A DNA stretch of 64,000 nucleotides from a virus. The translations under genes were made by a program, and so were the position numbers. This document shows positions 7,813 through 15,184 of the stretch, one piece after another. A model generated the notes under the pieces. It searched no databases, was not told the DNA's origin, and saw only the letters and a program-made list of their open reading frames with translations. The stretch spans positions 1 through 64,000 of IMG/VR virus record IMGVR_UViG_3300043788_000060; one strand, written 5' to 3'. Numbering within the stretch: the stretch's first letter is position 1; each line of letters begins with the position of its first letter.

Positions 7813-7985
7813 TTGATCTCCTTGGAGTTGACTCTGCCGTGATGGAAATGATCTCCGTTAAAGCATTTATACACCCTAGATCGGAGATCTAAAGTTCCGT
7901 ATTTTATCATTATTTTGTACATTGCCCGACGCGCTTCTCCTTCCGAGGGATATTTGTTCTTTCCGCAATTATCTGGATGCCTCAT
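7809..7985 (-). CDS. Small His/Lys-rich protein (58 aa)
   Basis: GGAG 6 nt before the ATG; its TGA overlaps the next ATG (ATGA). MRHPDNCGKNKYPSEGEARRAM then YKCFNGDHFHHG: one pair of Cys plus His residues suggests a small metal-binding fold. The pattern (C...K..Y.s...A) is common in small phage zinc proteins. Function unknown. Confidence 0.6.
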   Translation of the reverse strand: MRHPDNCGKNKYPSEGEARRAMYKIMIKYGTLDLRSRVYKCFNGDHFHHGRVNSKEIK

Positions 7986-8005
7986 TTCGTCTCCATCAAC
8001 TTCGA

Positions 8006-8974
8006 TTAACCTTCTCGAACCTGTCGCGCAGCTTCAGCAAGAGTTGCGCTTGCTATCGCTTTCACAGCTTTGTACAAGAGACCTACACATGATCCGTAAG
8101 CCACACCATCAGCGAATCCGGTCTGATCCATCCCGACAAGGCAAGCCGCTATCGCATCTGCTCTCGGGCCCACCGGTAGCTTAACCAGTTCCGACCTGAA
8201 AAATGCGGACAGGACCGAAATCATCCCCCGGGAATCGGCGGTTTTTACCTGCGCCAGAAATCCTGATGCCTTCGCCCAGTTTCCGTTCAGGACTGCCCCG
8301 CAGATGTCACGGTATAGGGGCTCATGTTCGGAACCATGAACCGCGTCTTCAAGAGACACCCCGGCGAGGTATTGGTCGAGGACCCCGAGGATTTCCCGAG
8401 GGGCAGTTATATCATTTCGGAGCAGAAATTCTGTGATTAAGGTGGCATCATGTTGTTTTAATTTGCCACTGCTAGCCCGATCCACAAGGTCCCAAATCTG
8501 AGCCTTGTTAAGCGGAAAAAGCCGGAACGTCGCTGGTTTCGCCCGGGACAAAATCGCCGGAGAAATCTTGTCCTCTTCGTCAGTAGTTATCAGCCAGACT
8601 GCCGGGCATTTCTCCATTGTATCTTTAACTGCGTCTTGTGCCGCCAAAGTCCAGCGATGGAACTCGTTGACAATAAACACCCTTGGCCGTCCATTAAACG
8701 GACGGCTTTGAGCGATTTCGGACAGTTCCCGAGCGTCCTCGACTTTGTTCTGGACCGACCCGTTTATTTCGTGGATATCCCCGTCTTCGCCTGCTACAAG
8801 TTTGGCCACGATTTGGGCGAAGGTAGTTTTGCCCGTGCCCGGGGGTCCGTAGAATAGGAAGACGTTCGGCCAATTGTTTTTCTCGGCGAAGGACTTAATC
8901 GCTTTTTTCGCGGATTCGGCCCCGATAATTTGATCTAGCGAAGTCGGGCGCAGGTCTAGGGCGAGGTTACTCAC
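8006..8974 (-). CDS. Clamp-loader-type AAA+ ATPase
   Basis: GTG start overlapping the upstream stop (GTGAG). RPTSLDQIIG, Walker A FLFYGPPGTGKTTF, a Walker B position VFIVNEFHRW with Asn-Glu in place of Asp-Glu, sensor 1 VWLITTDEE, and SRAKPATFRL in place of the usual SRC motif; the 322-aa length fits RFC small subunits, T4 gp44 or DnaX. These load the sliding clamp for the polymerase. The altered Walker B and SRC motifs are worth noting. No clamp gene is seen in this window. Confidence 0.88.
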   Translation of the reverse strand: MSNLALDLRPTSLDQIIGAESAKKAIKSFAEKNNWPNVFLFYGPPGTGKTTFAQIVAKLVAGEDGDIHEINGSVQNKVEDARELSEIAQSRPFNGRPRVFIVNEFHRWTLAAQDAVKDTMEKCPAVWLITTDEEDKISPAILSRAKPATFRLFPLNKAQIWDLVDRASSGKLKQHDATLITEFLLRNDITAPREILGVLDQYLAGVSLEDAVHGSEHEPLYRDICGAVLNGNWAKASGFLAQVKTADSRGMISVLSAFFRSELVKLPVGPRADAIAACLVGMDQTGFADGVAYGSCVGLLYKAVKAIASATLAEAARQVREG

Positions 8975-9146
8975 TTTTCACCGTCCATTTTTCGGACAAC
9001 TTGTCCCACCACTTATTCCAGAAATAATACCGCGTATACGCAATTACATTTCTGGTCTTTTTGGTGATCTTGTAATCTTTTCCATCACCTATGCGGATGA
9101 CACTACCGACTTTCCAGTCGGGTTGAAATTCGATTTCGAGAGGCAT
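8967..9146 (-). CDS. Unknown protein (59 aa)
   Basis: Start chosen at MPLEIEFQP because AAAGGA lies upstream. A small beta protein (VGSVIRIGDGKDYKI) with an aromatic segment YYFWNKWWDK. A repeat copy (8983..8997) encodes LSEKWT near its end. The stop overlaps the GTG of the clamp-loader gene. Confidence 0.6.
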   Translation of the reverse strand: MPLEIEFQPDWKVGSVIRIGDGKDYKITKKTRNVIAYTRYYFWNKWWDKLSEKWTVKSE

Positions 9147-9147
9147 A

Positions 9148-9312
9148 TCATCCTTTCTTATTCTGAGACCGGCTGCGGAAAAGTTCAAGGAAACAGGCAG
9201 CTAGAGATAACGGAAAAATTTTTGCAACAGCCCACCAAAAAGAATCGTTGTGCGATATATTTGCTGCGGTGATCGCCAAAAACCACGTTGCTACCCACCT
9301 CGGTTTGTCCAT
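9148..9312 (-). CDS. Small membrane protein (54 aa)
   Basis: GGAGG precedes an ATG that lies in a degenerate repeat (GGACTAAATGGAC); the upstream stop TAA directly abuts it. Two hydrophobic stretches (WVATWFLAITAANI and FPLSLAACFLEL) and a basic tail RSRSQNKKG. Function unknown. Confidence 0.6.
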   Translation of the reverse strand: MDKPRWVATWFLAITAANISHNDSFWWAVAKIFPLSLAACFLELFRSRSQNKKG

Positions 9313-9483
9313 TTAGTCCTCCCTCAACGCAAGCTCGTCTTTGCGTCTGATTTTCTCGATGTATTGGGGCGCGGCCCCGGTTTGAATCAACATCTCGGCC
9401 TCGTATGCCTGCTTTTCGAGCAGCCGCTTGCGGAGCCGAACCACCTGTTTCTTGAGCAATTTGATTTGTTCAGTGTCGTTCAT
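9313..9483 (-). CDS. Small coiled-coil protein (56 aa)
   Basis: Heptad-like helix LLKKQVVRLRKRLLEKQAYEAEM followed by a charged C-terminus. TAA is immediately followed by the ATG of the next gene. It overlaps the end of 9470..9622. Function unknown. Confidence 0.6.
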   Translation of the reverse strand: MNDTEQIKLLKKQVVRLRKRLLEKQAYEAEMLIQTGAAPQYIEKIRRKDELALRED

Positions 9484-9622
9484 GTTTTACCGCCAGCTTA
9501 AAACATCCGGCAGTCGCCAGTATAACACAAGGCAGCGCGTACCCGGGGTGGTTTTGAAAAGCCAGCGAAAGTCCTAAAGCGGCCAGAACCCAAACTGCCA
9601 GCCCATATTGCCAGTCCTTCAT
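9470..9622 (-). CDS. Two-helix membrane microprotein (50 aa)
   Basis: Start chosen at MKDWQYG. Two hydrophobic segments (LAVWVLAALGLSLAF and ALPCVILATAGCF) with short charged ends, a hairpin membrane topology. Function unknown; a holin is possible but the lysis genes lie elsewhere. Confidence 0.55.
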   Translation of the reverse strand: MKDWQYGLAVWVLAALGLSLAFQNHPGYALPCVILATAGCFKLAVKHERH

Positions 9623-9957
9623 GAATTTTTCTCCGTTTTCTTGTACCAGCATCTGGAGGGTCGTATTAGATTGCTATCGGCCAGCATTCCTCGTTCTGTT
9701 CCAGTTTGGGAGTTTTTCAATGTAAGCCATCCATATTCATTTACGGATATTACTTCGTGAACCGGGTTGCGCCTTGCGGCGACGTTTACTTGTACTAGGG
9801 TTCCCACAGGATAGGCTTTGATACAAGTTTCTAATAGTTCTTCTTTGGCTTGAGATACTCTATCCCGAGCGGCTTCGATTGGTCCTTCGATAGCTTCGGC
9901 CAGTTCGTTCGCTTCTTCACAGGAAGAGGGAACCTGTTTTCCATTCATCTCAATCAT
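9619..9957 (-). CDS. Unknown protein (112 aa)
   Basis: GGAGAG upstream; ATG overlaps the preceding TGA. N-terminal helix (CEEANELAEAIEGPIEAARDR) followed by an SH3-like beta part (VGTLVQVNVAARRNPVHEVISV). Function unknown. Confidence 0.6.
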   Translation of the reverse strand: MIEMNGKQVPSSCEEANELAEAIEGPIEAARDRVSQAKEELLETCIKAYPVGTLVQVNVAARRNPVHEVISVNEYGWLTLKNSQTGTERGMLADSNLIRPSRCWYKKTEKNS

Positions 9958-10133
9958 GAATTCCGCTCTCCTTCTAACCTGCCGTCTCTGTAGGCTGTAT
10001 CCAGTGCTTCTTCGACAATATCCGCTATGGATTCCTGTAGATGGATTTCCTCAAGCGGTGTGTCGGCGTCGATCCGGGGCTGGCGGAAAATCAGATCGTA
10101 AATTTGCGTGGCTACTTCTCGGGGGTCGGGCAT
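9954..10133 (-). CDS. Small acidic helical protein (59 aa)
   Basis: MPDPREVATQIYDLI, then LEEIHLQESIADIVEEALDTAY: an acidic helical protein. Start and stop overlap the neighbours by 1 and 4 nt, supporting a real coupled gene. Function unknown. Confidence 0.55.
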   Translation of the reverse strand: MPDPREVATQIYDLIFRQPRIDADTPLEEIHLQESIADIVEEALDTAYRDGRLEGERNS

Positions 10134-10432
10134 CAGAGTTTCCCCTCGCGTTTATATTCAAAGGAAAATCCACAAGTCGAGCAGCCCGCTCGATAGTTCA
10201 CATGGAATGAACCGGAATAAATCCCGATCTCGTAGTCTTCGCGCAAAGTCGAAGTGAACTCGTCGTCGGATGAAATAGCTTTTCGAAAAGAGGCCGTTTC
10301 ATCGCGCTTTTTCAAATATTCCTCGACCGGAATCCGACCGTAGGCCAGAGCGGCCAGATTTTCCGCCGTATCGGCTTTCTCTCGATTGCTTACAAAGCAT
10401 TTCGGACACTGTGTCCAGTTATCTGCACTCAT
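10133..10432 (-). CDS. Zinc-finger protein (99 aa)
   Basis: Start MSADNWTQ chosen for the AAAGGAG upstream. CPKC near the N-terminus and CSTCGF near the C-terminus can form one zinc ribbon bracketing a helical insert. Function unknown. Confidence 0.65.
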   Translation of the reverse strand: MSADNWTQCPKCFVSNREKADTAENLAALAYGRIPVEEYLKKRDETASFRKAISSDDEFTSTLREDYEIGIYSGSFHVNYRAGCSTCGFSFEYKREGKL

Positions 10433-10598
10433 CGGACTCCTTTCTCGGCTCCGCTGTAGTTCCCAGCAAATTTCCGTCCGGATCAAAACACCCGGACAGA
10501 TTCCCGAACTTGTGCTTGTACGGGTGGTAGACAAACGGTTCCGGGGATTTCCGGACCGTGTTTTCGACGATTTCGGTTTGGCAGTGTTGGCAGATCAT
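10419..10598 (-). CDS. Small zinc-binding protein (59 aa)
   Basis: Start MICQHCQTE (GGAG 7 nt upstream). CQHC near the N-terminus, then PFVYHPYKHK and a second single Cys. The last 14 bases overlap the next gene. Function unknown. Confidence 0.6.
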   Translation of the reverse strand: MICQHCQTEIVENTVRKSPEPFVYHPYKHKFGNLSGCFDPDGNLLGTTAEPRKESDECR

Positions 10599-10600
10599 AT

Positions 10601-10762
10601 TTACTCCACACTCGGAGGTTCGTCTGAGTTTCCCAAAATCCAATCCAGAGTCTCGGCAATTCCCTGTTCGTATGTCATGCCGGGATAATTCGACGGATCA
10701 GTCTCATACACTTTTTCTCGAAAATCTGCCACTTCTTGGGGTTTGCGCTTGAAAATAGCCAT
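10601..10762 (-). CDS. Small protein (53 aa)
   Basis: MAIFKRKPQEVADFREKV then MTYEQGIAETLDWILG, ending in an acidic tail. The 'YEQGIAETLDWILG' helix resembles one in the 5581..6153 product (YEQGYRQGILDV), hinting at a shared module. The repeat copy at 10775..10789 lies just upstream. Function unknown. Confidence 0.6.
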   Translation of the reverse strand: MAIFKRKPQEVADFREKVYETDPSNYPGMTYEQGIAETLDWILGNSDEPPSVE

Positions 10763-10779
10763 AGTTTTCCTTTCGTCCA

Positions 10780-11172
10780 TTATTCGGACAGTTGTTTGAT
10801 GTGTTTGTCGTAGGCGTCCCGAATCAACTTGATTAACTCCGGGTCGCGGTATCTGAAATCATCGGGTATGTTTAGTACCACGATAGGTTTGGGTTCTTCG
10901 AGCAGGTTTTTGATTTCGGTGGCTTGTTTTTGGCTCATGCAAACGATCTCATCTGCCCATTCGAGCAATACCTTGTCCACAGGAATCAAAGCAAATTCTT
11001 TGGTCAGGCCAGCCGCCCGTGTATTGAAATTGTAGGGCTCCTGCGATAGCACAAACGCGGCGGTCGGCGACCGCAAAAGCCCGGCAGAGCACACGCACAA
11101 AACCCGCTTGTATTCGCCTTGATATTTGTTCCCGCAGTTGGCGAGACGGTTCATCAGAAATGGATCACTCAC
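10780..11172 (-). CDS. Low-molecular-weight protein tyrosine phosphatase-like
   Basis: GTG start at 11172 chosen because GGAGGAAAAATC precedes it and it overlaps the upstream TGA. The active-site loop is VLCVCSAGLLRSPTAA: Cys-X5-Arg-Ser, as in LMW phosphatases, though the usual GNICRS core is changed. DEIVCMSQKQA follows. The canonical late Asp may be one of those in NIPDDFRYRDPE. Ends Ser-Glu-stop in the repeat at 10775..10789. Likely dephosphorylates a host protein or acts as a sensor; target unknown. Confidence 0.75.
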   Translation of the reverse strand: MSDPFLMNRLANCGNKYQGEYKRVLCVCSAGLLRSPTAAFVLSQEPYNFNTRAAGLTKEFALIPVDKVLLEWADEIVCMSQKQATEIKNLLEEPKPIVVLNIPDDFRYRDPELIKLIRDAYDKHIKQLSE

Positions 11173-11480
11173 GATTTTTCCTCCTCCACAGTTTTCCACA
11201 TAAAACCATTCCATCGGCAGGCAAAGCGTTTGTCAGAGCCCGCATTCACTACGAGGTACTGATCGTTGGGAATCTCTGTCAATTTCTTCCACATGGCTCC
11301 TATAGCACTCGCGGGGTTTGACTCGGAAACAGTTGGAGACGACAGCATGTGCCCCTGTCGAACCTCAACGCCGCTAACGCTCAAATACCAGTCGCCCGGC
11401 TTTCTCATCCGCAGACAAACATTGAAATCTCCGGCCAGAGCTTTCAAAGCCTCTAGTTGCTGTTCATAAGCGAAACCCAT
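11169..11480 (-). CDS. Unknown protein (103 aa)
   Basis: First gene behind the promoter at 11504..11530, with AAGGAG upstream. Pattern EQQLEALKALAG, WYLSVSGVEV, then W-rich C-terminus (CRWNGFMWKTV). Alpha/beta, no family recognised. Confidence 0.6.
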   Translation of the reverse strand: MGFAYEQQLEALKALAGDFNVCLRMRKPGDWYLSVSGVEVRQGHMLSSPTVSESNPASAIGAMWKKLTEIPNDQYLVVNAGSDKRFACRWNGFMWKTVEEEKS

Positions 11481-11503
11481 CCTGATTTTCTCCTTCAGTC
11501 CGC

Positions 11504-11530
11504 ATTATACCACGGATTTTGGTTTGTCAA
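11504..11530 (-). promoter_or_regulatory. Sigma70-type promoter after the polymerase gene
   Basis: Minus strand: TTGACA (11530-11525), 15 nt, then TATAAT (11509-11504) with an extended TGG before it. It lies between the polymerase stop and 11169..11480 and shares GTGGTATAATG with other promoters of this phage. The 15-nt spacer is short, which the extended -10 could offset. Confidence 0.7.
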
Positions 11531-11534
11531 GCAC

Positions 11535-13667
11535 CTATTTGCGATATATTTCTGATTCAAACCCATCGGCCCCGAGCGGAAAAGCGTCTCCGCACCAGTC
11601 AGGAGCGGTTGTCATGCACTCACATAGTTCTTTCAGGCCAAGTCCGGAATCGATGGGCACCAGCGTCACGATTTCATCGTAAGTGTGTCCAACTATTTCA
11701 AACCCCATCTTATCAGCGAGTTTCATGCCATGAACAAGTATATCACGGCTCACGGCCTGATCGGCGTTTTCTACCAGATGTCCGCCAAAAGTCTTGGTTT
11801 CCATCCAGACTTTGGTTTGCTGGTCCTTGGCTTTGTACCAGATTACGTCATTTTCGTATTCTTGCTCTTTCCAAACTCTCTTTTCCTTCCGAACACGGGG
11901 GTCGATGTAATGCAGGGACCGGCCCGAGGGTAACAACATTTCGAGTACCTTGTCTCCCGTGCATTTGAAGGACAAAATTGGGTCTAAAATCGGACGGTTG
12001 ATGCGCTCGAAATACTCGCGGTCGCGGTCAGTATGGGGACAGCCCACTCCTGCGAATTCTCCGGGGTGCCGAATGGCATAAACAGCCGCCCGTTCCATGT
12101 CCTTCCACAACCGCTTGACTTCAGGGTAGGACTCGCGGAAAACTTCGACGGCATATTTGGCCTCATCATAAGTCATTTCGACACCCATGCGCCGCGCGTA
12201 AGCCTGCAACCCATCGTAAAGGGGGTTGCCCATGTCGTCGTATCGCAGCCTGTCTGGAGGCATTCCGGGCCCGAGCCCATATCCCGCGCCGAGCACAGGG
12301 GATTTGCAGACGTTGCGCTTGGTTTTGTTGCCTGCCTCAAATTCGGCCAGCAGGTCTTCGTACTTTTCGTTGTACATCCGGACGGCAAAATCCAAATAGG
12401 GATCACGGCCTTCACGGAATACTTTGAGAATCGCTTCGCATCTGGCGAGGTAGCCCAGCCCTCTGTTTTCGATTGCATTTAAGTCCGCAACCACAAACTT
12501 TTTGCCTTCCGGGGCGCGAAACGCGGATCGCTGGACGGACGCAGCTACTTCGAGCGGCTTGCCAAACTCCCTCACCACTCCGTCGTAGTCCATTTTTCGG
12601 ACAAGATCAACCGCGAGTTCCAGCCTTTTTTCCACTTCCTTTGTGGACTTAAATAAATTGCCCATGTTGACGCCGTGCGCCGCCCATCGGCCCGTATGAG
12701 CCCCATAGTAGGTGTATTGGTAGCGTAGCCTCCCGTCAAGCGCAGTCATATCCGCAAGGGCCGTGTATTTTGACACAGAGGATTTGGAAGTTTGCGTCCG
12801 GATTTCGATTACTTCTTTGGCCAGATCGGTAAGACCTCCCTCGGCCAAAGCTCGGGCAACGAAATCCTTATTCAAGCTCGAAAATCCATAGCCCTGTGTT
12901 TGCAGCCAGCCGAGCATTTGGTTTCGACTGTTGGGATTTTGAAGCCCAGTTAGCTCTTTGAGTCGGGCGGTGAGTGGCTCTAGTTCCTTGAAGACCAGCC
13001 CTCGGGCCCCGTCTACTGTGAGTCTACAAACGGGCCACCCGGTGGAGTTAATTTTGTTATCGAGGAACCATGTTTCCCATTCGGAATCGGGTAGCGGAAA
13101 TCTCCGCATCTTTTTCGCTGCCGCCCGCTCTGCAATCACGTCCTGCTTGCAATACTCGCAGAATAATTCCCAGTCTTTTGGGTGAGTCCTCCAGTCGCAG
13201 AAAGTTGCAGGAGCTATACCGAACAGCGTTTCATATCCGCCTTCGTCTTCCGGCTCACAGAAGAGTTTAATCAGCCGGTCGCCGTCTTCGATCTTCGCAC
13301 TTTCCTTTAGTCCAAGCAATCGCCCAGCCTCGGCCAGATCGCCGGGCAGAGAGAGCGCCCGAGCCATGCACATCGGATCGCGGAACTCCTCAATTGGCTT
13401 GGAGATTTTAAGGACACATTCGGATATTACGCGCTCGAATGTTGCGTTCCAGCACCACGCTTGAACAAACGGGTCGGACAGCGCGTCTTCGAGTTCAGCC
13501 GGGATTTTCGGATCGAGGTGTGGTTGCCAGAGCTTGGGCGATTTGTCGCCGAAGGCGTAAGCAGCCAGAAGGACCTCGGTCGATTTGTCGTGGGCGTAAT
13601 TGTCCAAGCCGCGCTCGTCAAGTGACAGTACGGACCTTGTTTCGTAGTCCAACCAAAGTTTGTCCAT
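11535..13667 (-). CDS. Family A DNA polymerase with 3'-5' exonuclease
   Basis: The exonuclease domain starts with LWLDYETRS (Asp-x-Glu) and includes YCKQDVIAE. Polymerase motif A is FVVADLNAIENRGL, motif B lies around KRNVCKSPVLGAGYGLG, and motif C is GHTYDEIVTL with Tyr-Asp-Glu in place of His-Asp-Glu. 710 aa fits phage replicative Pol I-type enzymes without a 5' nuclease. The ATG is inside a repeat (13662..13676) and overlaps the upstream stop. Another repeat copy lies in the coding sequence at 12588..12602. Confidence 0.93.
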   Translation of the reverse strand: MDKLWLDYETRSVLSLDERGLDNYAHDKSTEVLLAAYAFGDKSPKLWQPHLDPKIPAELEDALSDPFVQAWCWNATFERVISECVLKISKPIEEFRDPMCMARALSLPGDLAEAGRLLGLKESAKIEDGDRLIKLFCEPEDEGGYETLFGIAPATFCDWRTHPKDWELFCEYCKQDVIAERAAAKKMRRFPLPDSEWETWFLDNKINSTGWPVCRLTVDGARGLVFKELEPLTARLKELTGLQNPNSRNQMLGWLQTQGYGFSSLNKDFVARALAEGGLTDLAKEVIEIRTQTSKSSVSKYTALADMTALDGRLRYQYTYYGAHTGRWAAHGVNMGNLFKSTKEVEKRLELAVDLVRKMDYDGVVREFGKPLEVAASVQRSAFRAPEGKKFVVADLNAIENRGLGYLARCEAILKVFREGRDPYLDFAVRMYNEKYEDLLAEFEAGNKTKRNVCKSPVLGAGYGLGPGMPPDRLRYDDMGNPLYDGLQAYARRMGVEMTYDEAKYAVEVFRESYPEVKRLWKDMERAAVYAIRHPGEFAGVGCPHTDRDREYFERINRPILDPILSFKCTGDKVLEMLLPSGRSLHYIDPRVRKEKRVWKEQEYENDVIWYKAKDQQTKVWMETKTFGGHLVENADQAVSRDILVHGMKLADKMGFEIVGHTYDEIVTLVPIDSGLGLKELCECMTTAPDWCGDAFPLGADGFESEIYRK

Positions 13668-14005
13668 TATTCGGAATTCAATATCATTTCCGCTGTCACG
13701 AACGGTTTTTCATCGTAGGATGGCGGATCGGGCAGGTATTCTAGCTCGGTGCTTTCCAAGTGGCCCAATCGCTTGCTAAAGAGATGAACCTCTTCCATAG
13801 CGGCTTGGATTTTCTTTTCTAGGTGTTCTCGGCCAGCTTTACGAGCGGATTCAAAAGTGAAGTGGAACTCGGTGTGTTGATCGGCGCGGGGCTGGCGTTT
13901 CATGAACTTGTATCCACGCTTCACCCACACACTTTTGTCGTTGTGTTTCTCAACTTCGACTTTTTCTATAACGCCAGCGTTTAAGCTGATTTCATACCAG
14001 ATCAT
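13667..14005 (-). CDS. Unknown protein (112 aa) coupled to the polymerase
   Basis: Start MIWYEISLN chosen for GGGAG upstream and ATGA coupling. A beta N-terminus, then a helix (SARKAGREHLEKKIQAAMEEV). Ends Asn-Ser-Glu-stop in the repeat, so translation should pass on to the polymerase ATG. Function unknown. Confidence 0.65.
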   Translation of the reverse strand: MIWYEISLNAGVIEKVEVEKHNDKSVWVKRGYKFMKRQPRADQHTEFHFTFESARKAGREHLEKKIQAAMEEVHLFSKRLGHLESTELEYLPDPPSYDEKPFVTAEMILNSE

Positions 14006-14235
14006 TTCTCCCTCGCAGTCACAGCCCACAACACAAAGCAGACGATCCCGCCCACCGGGATAAAATACCCGCCACTATCGCCTATCACACACCCGATAAA
14101 CCCAGCTAGTAATCCCCCGGGCACACAGAGGAACCAGAATCGACGGGTGTCGGATTTCTCGGCCTTTTGCCGGTCGGGTTCGGGGTCAGGCTGTTGGTAA
14201 AAGCAGTTGTCAAATTGTTGGCGATTCATGCTCAT
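14002..14235 (-). CDS. Membrane protein (77 aa)
   Basis: Polar Gln/Asp-rich N-terminus followed by two hydrophobic segments (FWFLCVPGGLLAGFIGCVIG and FIPVGGIVCFVLWAV). ATG overlaps the upstream TGA. Function unknown. Confidence 0.6.
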   Translation of the reverse strand: MSMNRQQFDNCFYQQPDPEPDRQKAEKSDTRRFWFLCVPGGLLAGFIGCVIGDSGGYFIPVGGIVCFVLWAVTAREK

Positions 14236-14399
14236 ATCTGTTCCCGTCCTTCTGACCAAGCCAACAACTCCTCAATCGATTGCGGTTCGGGAACATCTGC
14301 GTTATAATCCGGGTTGTCACAACCGCACGCTGGCCAATAAGGAACCCAAGGATTCAATGGTTTGTGCGTGTGGCCACACGGGCCAATTGGTACACTCAT
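14232..14399 (-). CDS. Small Cys/His protein (55 aa)
   Basis: GGAGGAG precedes the ATG. PCGHTHKP and ACGCDN give a possible metal site; WVPYWP is Trp-rich; the C-terminus is an acidic helix. Function unknown. Confidence 0.55.
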   Translation of the reverse strand: MSVPIGPCGHTHKPLNPWVPYWPACGCDNPDYNADVPEPQSIEELLAWSEGREQI

Positions 14400-14578
14400 A
14401 GCTCCTCCCCCGCGCTCAACAAAGCGGCTTCTGCGATTTCTCGGTCGGACAACCACCCATCTTTGCAAATCATCCGCAGAGCCTCGACCAGTTTCTCGTA
14501 GTCCGAATAATGGACAAACTGGAGTTGCTCTTTCTCACTTACGCACATACCGTGCGGCGTCCATCCCCATCGTTTCAT
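14396..14578 (-). CDS. Unknown helical protein (60 aa)
   Basis: Start MKRWGWTPHG chosen for GGAG and ATGA coupling. Helical C-terminus DREIAEAALLSAGEEL. A repeat copy in reverse orientation (14501..14515) encodes VHYSDY inside the protein. Function unknown. Confidence 0.6.
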   Translation of the reverse strand: MKRWGWTPHGMCVSEKEQLQFVHYSDYEKLVEALRMICKDGWLSDREIAEAALLSAGEEL

Positions 14579-14700
14579 CTCATTCTCCACAAAGTCTTCG
14601 CTCCACACCCCGCCCAACACATAACTTGAACCGGAACAGCGACAATAAACGCTGCCAGCAGAAATATCCCCACAATCGGACCCGAGCTACGTTTTCTCAT
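14575..14700 (-). CDS. Membrane microprotein (41 aa)
   Basis: MRKRSSGPIVGIFLLAAFIV, then CWAGC: a basic N-terminus and one hydrophobic segment with two Cys after it, like a signal anchor. Both ends overlap neighbours by ATGA. Function unknown. Confidence 0.55.
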   Translation of the reverse strand: MRKRSSGPIVGIFLLAAFIVAVPVQVMCWAGCGAKTLWRMR

Positions 14701-14891
14701 CTCGCCTCTGGTGGATACAAAATTTTGTGGACTTCAAAGAATTTTTCGGCGTCAGTCTGCCATCTTTCGAGCAGGGTTTCCGGTCGCTTGTCCTCAAAGT
14801 TGTAGAAGGCGTGCATACTTCGTAACCCCTGCTCGTTGATAGCCAGTTGGTTGCAGAATTCGTGAACGAAGGTGGTAGCGTAGTCGTCCAT
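14697..14891 (-). CDS. Unknown protein (64 aa)
   Basis: Start MDDYATTF lies in the repeat variant GTCCGACTAATGGAC (14886..14900), whose TAA ends the upstream gene. Helical (ETLLERWQTDAEKFFEVHK), with NFEDKRPE. Function unknown. Confidence 0.6.
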   Translation of the reverse strand: MDDYATTFVHEFCNQLAINEQGLRSMHAFYNFEDKRPETLLERWQTDAEKFFEVHKILYPPEAR

Positions 14892-15184
14892 TAGTCGGAC
14901 GCCTTGCGTGTGCGAATTTCCTCGATAATCTTCTGTTCTTCCTTGAGACCTTCGTTGAATTCCGGCCTTGTGATGAAAATACCGAGTGTTAGACCGAGCC
15001 AAGTGACTTCGGTCCCAAGATATATCCAAGGATTGGAAGCTACGATTAACCCCGGAACCAAATCAAACGCCCATTGCTTTTTCGTTTGCTCATTTACAAT
15101 GAATTGAAGTCCTACCCATTTGAAGGCGAGAATGGCGTTCACTTTGCCGGGATTAAATTTCGGGCGTTTCGGAATCCAAATCAT
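14891..15184 (-). CDS. Membrane protein (97 aa)
   Basis: Hydrophobic segments around WVGLQFIV, LVPGLIVA and WLGLTLGIF, then a charged tail ending Ala-Ser-Asp-stop in a repeat. ATG overlaps the integrase TGA. A promoter-like TATAAT (15199-15194) lies in the integrase 3' end just upstream. Function unknown. Confidence 0.6.
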   Translation of the reverse strand: MIWIPKRPKFNPGKVNAILAFKWVGLQFIVNEQTKKQWAFDLVPGLIVASNPWIYLGTEVTWLGLTLGIFITRPEFNEGLKEEQKIIEEIRTRKASD